Source of the DNA: JAWLCQ01 sp041687095
GTDB taxonomy: Bacteria > Planctomycetota > Phycisphaerae > SM23-33
Assembly (NCBI GenBank): GCA_041687095.1
Contig: JAWLCQ010000207.1
Coordinates: forward strand, 1-7,882
DNA: 7,882 nt
Reading direction: 5' to 3'
The position numbers and the translations under genes are program-made. The notes under the pieces are model-generated. The model had not been told where the DNA came from. It worked only from the letters and a program-made list of their open reading frames with translations, and did not search any database. Of this stretch, positions 5,737 through 7,882 are shown one piece after another (the first letter of the stretch is position 1; every line of letters begins with the position of its first letter).

Positions 5737-5744
5737 GGATCCCC
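5737..5744. repeat. Left 8-bp target duplication of MITE 2
   Basis: GGATCCCC here is repeated exactly at 5892-5899, directly outside the two ends of the element at 5745-5891. One extra base on each side (C before, G after) also matches, but those bases coincide with the element's own terminal C and G. Confidence 0.8.
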
Positions 5745-5891
5745 GTAACCGTTCACGGGGTGTGCCACCCTCAAGCGGCGCTGTTTGCCGCTTGGGGGTG
5801 CCACGGCCGGGGGCGCCAGCACCCCCAAGCCGCGAACAACTGCGGCTTGAGGGTGGCACCCACACCGAGGCGCCGTCCCGTGAACGGTTAC
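5745..5891. mobile_element. 147-bp non-autonomous element with IS66-type ends (MITE 2)
   Basis: GTAACCGTTCACGGG (5745-5759) and CCCGTGAACGGTTAC (5877-5891) are perfect 15-bp terminal inverted repeats, flanked by the 8-bp direct repeat GGATCCCC. The left end differs from that of MITE 1 at one of 15 bases, so both belong to one family. No protein is encoded. The interior is unrelated to MITE 1 and highly structured: 15-bp perfect arms at 5762-5776 and 5845-5859 (GTGCCACCCTCAAGC type), an 11-bp pair GCTTGGGGGTG/CACCCCCAAGC (5790-5800 with 5820-5830), and alternative hairpins 5773-5793 and 5827-5848. The fold could be a multi-branched cruciform. It sits between the GH1 and FAD genes; without it and one duplication the gap would be about 119 bp. 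Confidence 0.87.
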
Positions 5892-5899
5892 GGATCCCC
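5892..5899. repeat. Right 8-bp target duplication of MITE 2
   Basis: This GGATCCCC copy directly follows the right terminal repeat and matches 5737-5744 exactly. The undisturbed site would have read GCGGATCCCCGAACTC. Confidence 0.8.
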
Positions 5900-5926
5900 G
5901 AACTCGCCCGATGACTTCCCCCTCGA

Positions 5927-5961
5927 CAATCCGCAATCCGCAATCCACAATCCGCAATCCG
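5927..5961. repeat. CAATCCG heptamer array (five units) before the FAD gene
   Basis: Units start at 5927, 5934, 5941, 5948 and 5955; four are CAATCCG and the third is CAATCCA. A sixth unit begins as CAA (5962-5964) and runs into AAGGAAGA. The array ends 31 nt before the FAD gene's ATG. On the opposite strand it reads as CGGATTG repeats, which translate into I-A-D-C-G-L-R-type low-complexity peptides, a pattern I recall from miscalled proteins in planctomycete-like genomes. Confidence 0.9.
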
Positions 5962-5992
5962 CAAGGAAGAGCCATCCACCATCGAGGACCCT

Positions 5993-7819
5993 ATGAACAT
6001 CAGTACCTCCCCCTTCGAGACGATCCGCCACTCCACCGACCTCTGCGTCGTCGGTGCGGGCCTGGCGGGGATCTGCACCGCCCTCGCCGCCGCCCGCCGC
6101 GGGGCGAAGGTCGTCCTCGTCCAGGACCGCCCCGTCCTGGGCGGAAACAGCAGCAGCGAGATCGGCGTGCACATCATCGGGGCCGACCGCGTCGGGGGCA
6201 TCCCCCACCTGCGCGAGACGGGCCTGCTGGAGGAACTCCGCCTCGAGAACCACTACCGCAACCCCCAGGCCGCCCTGAGCGTGTGGGACCTCGTCCTCTA
6301 CGACTTCGCCCTCCGCACCCCCAACCTCACGCTCCTGCTCAACTGCTCCATCCTCGACGCTCAGACCGATCCCCCCCGCCCCGCCGACGGGGCCCCCAGC
6401 CCGGCGGGGACGCGCCTCGTGAGCGTGACGGGCTGGCAGCTCTCCACGCAGAGCTGGCACGTGATCGAGGCGAAGCTCTTCGCCGACTGCTCCGGGGACG
6501 GGATCCTCGCCCCGCTGAGCGGCGCGGAGGTCCGCATGGGCCGCGAGGGGCGGGAGGAGTACGGGGAGTCCATCGCCCCCGAGCAGGCGGACGAGCGGAC
6601 GATGGGCATGAGCTACATCTTCTTCACCCGCGAGCACGACCGCCCCATGCCCTTCCCGCCCTTCGCCTGGGCCCGCACGTTCGCGCGCTGCAACGATCTG
6701 CCCTGGGGCGAGGGCAACCACGCCTTCTGGCTGTACTCCCCGTGGTGGTGCGAACTCGGCGGGGAGGGGCACACCATCCGCGACAGCGAGACGCTCCGCG
6801 ACGACCTGCTCCAGGTCACCATGGGCCTGTGGGACCACATCAAGAACCGCTGCGTCCACAGCGAGCGGGCGAGGAACTGGGCGCTGGAGCGCGTCCAGTT
6901 CGTCCCGGGGAGGCGGGAGTCGCGGCGGTACGTCGGGCCCCACGTGCTGACGCAGAACGACATCGCGTCCGAGGGGCGCTTCGATGACGTCGTCGCCTAC
7001 GGCGGGTGGACGATGGACGACCACAACCCCGCCGGGTTCGCCGCGGCCGCCCAGGGCCTCCCCTGCACCATCCACCACCCCGCCCCCGCACCGTACGGGA
7101 TCCCCTACGGGTCCCTCTACTCCCGCAACGTCGCCAACCTCTACGTCGCCGGGCGCCTCGCGAGCTGCACGCACGCGGCGATGAGTTCCACCCGCGTCAT
7201 GGGCACCTGCGCCTCCATGGGCCAGGCCGTCGGAACCGCCGCCGCGCTCGCCACCCGCGAAGGCTGCGACCCCGCGGGCGTGCGCTCGCATCTCCGCGAG
7301 CTGCAGCAGATGCTCCTCGCCGACGACGCCTACCTGCCCTGGGTCCCCCAGGAGCTGTCCCCCGACACGCGGGAGGGGCGGCTGACGGGGAGCGACGGGG
7401 ACCCCGAGCCCGTTCGCGACGGCGTGTCACGCCAGGTGGGCGAGGAGCCGCACTGCTGGACCTGCGCCCCCGGCGGGTGGATCGCCTGCGAGTGGGACCG
7501 TCCGCGGGACGTCCGCGAGGTGGTGCTGGCGCTGGACAGCGCGATGCACCGTTCGATCGCCCATCGCGGCCCCGGGTGGACGGAACCGTTCCCCACCGAG
7601 CTTCCGCGGCGCTTCCGCCTGGACGTGCGGGTGGGGGAGGCGTGGGAGGCCGTGCACCGCGCGGAGGACGGCCACCAGCGGTTCGTGTCCGTCCCCGTGA
7701 ACCGTCGCACCTCGGGCGTGCGGTACACGCTGGAGGAGACCTGGGGCGCCCCGGAGTCGCGGGTGTACGCGTTCCTGGTGAACCCGCTGCACCGGGGGAG
7801 CGGGGATGAACGCAGATGA
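5993..7819 (+). CDS. FAD-dependent oxidoreductase (FAD_oxidored family) with C-terminal beta-sandwich-like domain
   Basis: A 608-aa flavoprotein. The N-terminus has the dinucleotide-binding fold LCVVGAGLAGICTALAAARRG (residues 18-37ish, G21-x-G23-x2-G26) with D45 at the end of strand two in VLVQDRP, then GGNSSSEIGVH (50-60). A late flavin-binding stretch, NLYVAGRLASCTHAA (382-396) and GTCASMGQAVGTAAALA, is characteristic of the FAD_oxidored (PF12831-type) family. Residues about 470-600 hold a domain with CAPGGWIACEWDRPRDVREVVLALD and a strand-rich remainder, resembling a discoidin-like carbohydrate-binding sandwich. There is no signal peptide or Tat motif, so it is probably cytoplasmic. Its substrate is not known; the GH1 and SGNH neighbours suggest a sugar-related oxidation or reduction. 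GAGGA (5984-5988) lies 4 nt before the ATG. The last residues, DERR, and the stop are encoded by a tandem repeat. Confidence 0.9.
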   Translation: MNISTSPFETIRHSTDLCVVGAGLAGICTALAAARRGAKVVLVQDRPVLGGNSSSEIGVHIIGADRVGGIPHLRETGLLEELRLENHYRNPQAALSVWDLVLYDFALRTPNLTLLLNCSILDAQTDPPRPADGAPSPAGTRLVSVTGWQLSTQSWHVIEAKLFADCSGDGILAPLSGAEVRMGREGREEYGESIAPEQADERTMGMSYIFFTREHDRPMPFPPFAWARTFARCNDLPWGEGNHAFWLYSPWWCELGGEGHTIRDSETLRDDLLQVTMGLWDHIKNRCVHSERARNWALERVQFVPGRRESRRYVGPHVLTQNDIASEGRFDDVVAYGGWTMDDHNPAGFAAAAQGLPCTIHHPAPAPYGIPYGSLYSRNVANLYVAGRLASCTHAAMSSTRVMGTCASMGQAVGTAAALATREGCDPAGVRSHLRELQQMLLADDAYLPWVPQELSPDTREGRLTGSDGDPEPVRDGVSRQVGEEPHCWTCAPGGWIACEWDRPRDVREVVLALDSAMHRSIAHRGPGWTEPFPTELPRRFRLDVRVGEAWEAVHRAEDGHQRFVSVPVNRRTSGVRYTLEETWGAPESRVYAFLVNPLHRGSGDERR

Positions 7820-7829
7820 ACGCAGATGA
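7805..7829. repeat. GATGAACGCA tandem repeat overlapping the FAD gene stop
   Basis: Two perfect 10-bp units (7805-7814, 7815-7824) and half a third (GATGA, 7825-7829). The TGA at 7817-7819 is inside the second unit, so the repeat supplies the last four codons and the stop. The unit resembles GATGAACGCAGATGAACGC-type spacer repeats I recall from environmental genomes. Confidence 0.85.
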
Positions 7830-7865
7830 GGGGCAGAGCGCCTGATACGCCCCAATCGCGTGCAC

Positions 7866-7882
7866 CGGGGGTCTCCTGCCCG
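7866..7882. repeat. Partial copy of the GGGGGTCTCCTG palindromic repeat at the window edge
   Basis: GGGGGTCTCCTG (7867-7878) equals the reverse complement of the core of the hairpin at 3-28. CGGG (7866-7869) can pair with CCCG (7879-7882), and the window ends there, so the repeat is probably incomplete. The short stretch 7820-7865 also holds a weak 5-bp stem GGGGC/GCCCC (7830-7834 with 7849-7853) and no gene. Confidence 0.5.

Noticed and set aside
5719..5744. Intrinsic terminator right after GH1 (CGCAA/TTGCG)
   Set aside because: The stem is only 5 bp with a 9-nt loop and no T-tract.
4261..6201. Long minus-strand open frame opposite GH1 and the element
   Set aside because: It spans the GH1 gene, an inserted element and two heptamer arrays; its ends are low-complexity translations of those repeats.
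5888..7291. Long minus-strand open frame opposite the FAD gene
   Set aside because: It is the antisense shadow of a gene with intact flavin-binding motifs, and it ends in translated CGGATTG repeats.
1..7882. tRNA, rRNA or transposase gene
   Set aside because: I looked for tRNA arms, rRNA signatures and transposase motifs and saw none; the two elements are non-coding.

Overview
The window is very GC-rich, and all six genes I can support lie on the + strand. Genus and species cannot be read from it. The gene mix is a SlyD-like FKBP, a stand-alone RACo-type corrinoid activator, a PAF-AH-like SGNH hydrolase, a GH1 beta-glucosidase and an FAD_oxidored-family protein with a C-terminal beta-sandwich. 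Together with spacers full of short palindromic and heptameric repeats, this is what I associate with Planctomycetes (Phycisphaerae-like) or related PVC bacteria. That placement is inference.

Layout: 1-475 has no convincing gene and holds a perfect hairpin repeat, a 14-bp tandem repeat and a structured leader. 476-904 encodes the peptidyl-prolyl isomerase. 905-1114 holds a 27-bp-arm perfect palindrome, then a possible promoter with a dyad in its spacer. 1115-2974 encodes the RACo-like 2Fe-2S/ASKHA protein. 3006-3179 is a 57-aa gene, easily missed, with a strong ribosome binding site and codon use unlike its neighbours. 3372-4034 is the SGNH esterase, 4318-5718 the GH1 beta-glucosidase and 5993-7819 the FAD-dependent oxidoreductase. 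The last stop codon falls inside a 10-bp tandem repeat.

The most striking non-coding content is a pair of short elements, 4069-4264 (196 bp) and 5745-5891 (147 bp). They share nearly identical terminal inverted repeats beginning GTARCCGTTCACG. Each is flanked by its own 8-bp direct repeat (GCTGATAG and GGATCCCC). Neither encodes a protein, and their interiors are unrelated but both strongly palindromic. GTAA-type ends with 8-bp duplications match the IS66 family, so they look like non-autonomous IS66-type MITEs. The first sits inside a heptamer array (GCTGATN); removing the element and one 8-bp copy restores the array in perfect register. A second heptamer array (CAATCCG) lies between the other element and the FAD gene.

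Functionally, the SGNH hydrolase, GH1 and FAD oxidoreductase plausibly form a carbohydrate-processing group: removal of acyl groups, hydrolysis of a beta-glycoside, and a redox step on an unknown substrate. Without the two insertions the gaps between them would shrink to about 79 and 119 bp. The RACo-like protein would reactivate a corrinoid protein by reducing Co(II) to Co(I), but no corrinoid protein or methyltransferase is in view.
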